A stretch of DNA of 64,000 nt, taken from Pseudomarimonas salicorniae (GTDB lineage Bacteria; Pseudomonadota; Gammaproteobacteria; Xanthomonadales; Xanthomonadaceae). The position numbers were made by a program, and so were the translations under genes. The stretch spans positions 124,001 to 188,000 of the forward strand of contig NZ_JALNMH010000011.1 in assembly GCF_023156535.1 (NCBI RefSeq). The letters run 5' to 3'. The notes under the pieces are model-generated. The model searched no databases. It was not told the DNA's origin and saw only the letters and a list, made by a program, of their open reading frames with translations. Below, piece after piece: positions 62,313 to 64,000 of the stretch. Position 1 is the first letter of the stretch, and each line of letters opens with the position of its first letter.

Positions 62313-64000
62313 ATGGCTGCCATCGCCACCCCCATCCCCGCGCGCATGCGCAATCTCAACCGCGCCGAAGTCTGCGACGTGAACTTCACCGAGTTCGTCC
62401 GCGCCTGGCAGGGGGAGGTGCGCGATCGGCCGGCGGATGACGAGCCGGTGCTGCCGGGCAGCGCCTGCACCGCGGCCGATTTTCTCGCCCTGTTCGAATC
62501 GCAGCTGGTCTCCCGCCACCTCGACCTGATGGCCCGCGTGCTGCGCAAGCAGGACAAGGTCTTCTACACCATCGGTTCCAGCGGCCACGAAGGCAACGCG
62601 ATGGTTGCCCGGCTCACCCGTCACACCGACCCGGCCTTCCTGCACTACCGTTCCGGCGGCTTCATGGCCGAGCGCTTCCGCAAGCTGCCCGGCATGGACC
62701 CGGTGATGGACTCGGCGCTGAGCTTCGCCGCCAGCCAGGACGACCCGGCCTCCGGCGGCCGGCACAAGGTCTGGGGCAGCAAGCCGCTCTGGGTCCTGCC
62801 GCAGACCTCGACCATCGCCTCGCACCTGCCCAAGGCGCTCGGCACGGCGATGGCCGTGGAGCAGGCGCGGCGCATCGGTCACAGCCTGCCGATCCCGCAG
62901 GACAGCATCGCGATCTGCTCTTTCGGTGATGCCTCGAGCAACCATGCCACCGCGCAGACCGCCTTCAACACCGCGGCCTGGACCGCCTACCAGAAGCTGC
63001 CGGCGCCGGTGCTCTTCGTCTGTGAGGACAACGGAATCGGCATCTCGGTGAAGACCCCGGCCGGCTGGATCGCGCGCAACTTCCAGCAGCGCCCTGACCT
63101 CGACTACTTCTTCGCCGACGGCCTTGACCTCGCCGCCGGCTATGGCGCCGTGCAGCGCGCCGTCGAGCACTGCCGGCGCACCCGCAGGCCGACCTTCCTG
63201 CACCTCAAGACCACCCGCATCATGGGCCACGCCGGCACCGACTTCGAGATCGAATGGCGCTCGATCGAGGAGCTGGTGGCGGTGGAGGCGACCGATCCGC
63301 TGCTGCGCTCGGCGGCGATCGCGATGGAGTCCGGCCTGATGGACGCCGATGAGGTGATGGAGCGCTACGAGGCGATGCGCCAGCGCTGCTTCGCAGCCGC
63401 CGCCGAGGCGGATCGCAAGCCGAAGATCACCAGCCTGGCCGAGGTCATGCGTCCCCTGGCCCCGTACACGCCCGACGCGGTCCGCGCCGAAGCCAAGCGG
63501 GCCGACTACGACGAGCGCCGCCTGCAGGTCTTCGGCAGCGAGGCCAGGCTGCCCGAGAGGCAGGCGCCGAAGCATCTCGCCATCCAGATCAACCAGGCCC
63601 TTCACGACCTGCTGGCGAAGTACCCGGAGTCGCTGCTGTTCGGCGAGGACGTTGCCCAGAAGGGCGGCGTCTATACCGTCACCAAGGGTCTGCACAAGGC
63701 CTTCGGCGGGCGGCGCGTATTCAACACCCTGCTCGACGAGACAATCATCCTCGGCCTTGCCCAGGGCTTCGCGAACCTCGGCATGCTGCCGATCCCCGAG
63801 ATCCAGTATCTCGCCTACTTCCACAACGCCTGCGACCAGATCCGCGGCGAGGCCTGTTCCCTGCAGTTCTTCTCCAATGACCAGTACCGCAATCCGATGG
63901 TCATGCGGATCGCGTCGCTGGGCTACCAGAAGGGCTTTGGCGGCCACTTCCACAACGACAACTCGATCACCGCGCTGCGCGACATCCCCGGGCTCGTGGT
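62313..64000 (+). CDS. Fused alpha/beta 2-oxoacid dehydrogenase E1 (3' end cut off)
   Basis: Starts at the ATG at 62313 (MAAIATPIPARMRNLNRAEVCDVNF) and runs off the window after 562 codons. The first part is the E1-alpha-like thiamine-diphosphate domain: YTIGSSGHEGNAMVARL, HYRSGGFMAERFRKLPG, SIAICSFGDASSNHATAQTAFNTAAW and FVCEDNGIGISVKTP. Near residue 425 a transketolase-type E1-beta domain begins (LAIQINQALHDLLAKYPESLLFGEDVAQKGGVYTVTKGL). Such fused enzymes act on branched-chain or other 2-oxoacids. The acyl-CoA dehydrogenase nearby could act in the same catabolic route, an inference. Confidence 0.87.
   Translation, partial: MAAIATPIPARMRNLNRAEVCDVNFTEFVRAWQGEVRDRPADDEPVLPGSACTAADFLALFESQLVSRHLDLMARVLRKQDKVFYTIGSSGHEGNAMVARLTRHTDPAFLHYRSGGFMAERFRKLPGMDPVMDSALSFAASQDDPASGGRHKVWGSKPLWVLPQTSTIASHLPKALGTAMAVEQARRIGHSLPIPQDSIAICSFGDASSNHATAQTAFNTAAWTAYQKLPAPVLFVCEDNGIGISVKTPAGWIARNFQQRPDLDYFFADGLDLAAGYGAVQRAVEHCRRTRRPTFLHLKTTRIMGHAGTDFEIEWRSIEELVAVEATDPLLRSAAIAMESGLMDADEVMERYEAMRQRCFAAAAEADRKPKITSLAEVMRPLAPYTPDAVRAEAKRADYDERRLQVFGSEARLPERQAPKHLAIQINQALHDLLAKYPESLLFGEDVAQKGGVYTVTKGLHKAFGGRRVFNTLLDETIILGLAQGFANLGMLPIPEIQYLAYFHNACDQIRGEACSLQFFSNDQYRNPMVMRIASLGYQKGFGGHFHNDNSITALRDIPGLV

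Overview
The window is GC-rich, densely coded Gram-negative DNA. An outer-membrane phospholipase (pldA), an Slp lipoprotein, yidD, a tesA-ybbA-ybbP divergon, mfd, uup, rlmJ and tcdA all point to a gammaproteobacterium. The Lys/Ala-tailed DksA, the small AP2-domain protein, the M72-type protease and secreted proteins ending in an 'IFxxGFE'-like tail suggest the Xanthomonadales/Lysobacterales. That placement is inferred from gene content; no rRNA or other taxonomic marker is present. I saw no tRNA, rRNA, CRISPR array, prophage or complete insertion sequence.

Layout. 0-4.5 kb: a membrane diguanylate cyclase (cut by the window edge), a dCache-type histidine kinase and a methyltransferase. 4.8-9.3 kb: mfd, a GNAT and a YjbR protein. 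9.5-12.9 kb: a tight leftward operon yidD - M23 peptidase - rlmJ - slp - CDP-glycerol-type transferase. 13-14.1 kb: dksA with a long basic tail. 14.6-20.6 kb: a lipid block with TetR, acyl-CoA-binding protein, a two-domain fatty acyl-CoA reductase, a phasin and a patatin. 21-25.7 kb: AP2-like protein, Nudix, uup, a cold-shock gene and a membrane protein. 25.8-31.5 kb: flavodoxin, two exported peptidases, a Baeyer-Villiger-type monooxygenase and TspO. 31.6-42 kb: a large secreted metalloprotease with four tandem repeats, a PP2C phosphatase, a degenerate LytS-like kinase, a GT39 transferase and a secreted beta-helix protein. 42.4-46.8 kb: an exported DUF1800-DUF1501-cytochrome operon. 47-52 kb: pldA, tesA, ybbAP. 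52-58 kb: cytochromes, secreted proteins, a second cold-shock gene, a lipase, an M72 protease and tcdA. 58-64 kb: TatD, small envelope proteins, an acyl-CoA dehydrogenase, an unknown exported protein and a fused 2-oxoacid dehydrogenase E1 (cut by the edge).

The most distinctive non-gene content is two families of small non-coding elements. One is a modular, palindrome-rich family bounded by terminal inverted repeats that begin GGGCGCGAAG. Its best copies are at 14205-14506, 17705-18065, 24762-24937 and 53903-54272, and three of these lie 35-45 bp past an intrinsic terminator. The other is a foldback element (38489-38760, with a decayed relative at 19136-19352) with IS5-like ends and flanking CTAG; in both cases one CTAG supplies the stop codon of the adjacent gene.

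Functionally the window combines envelope and secreted hydrolytic functions, acyl-CoA and storage-lipid metabolism, and several signalling proteins. The clearest candidates for something undescribed are the modular element family and the shared 'IFxxGFE' motif on otherwise unrelated exported proteins.
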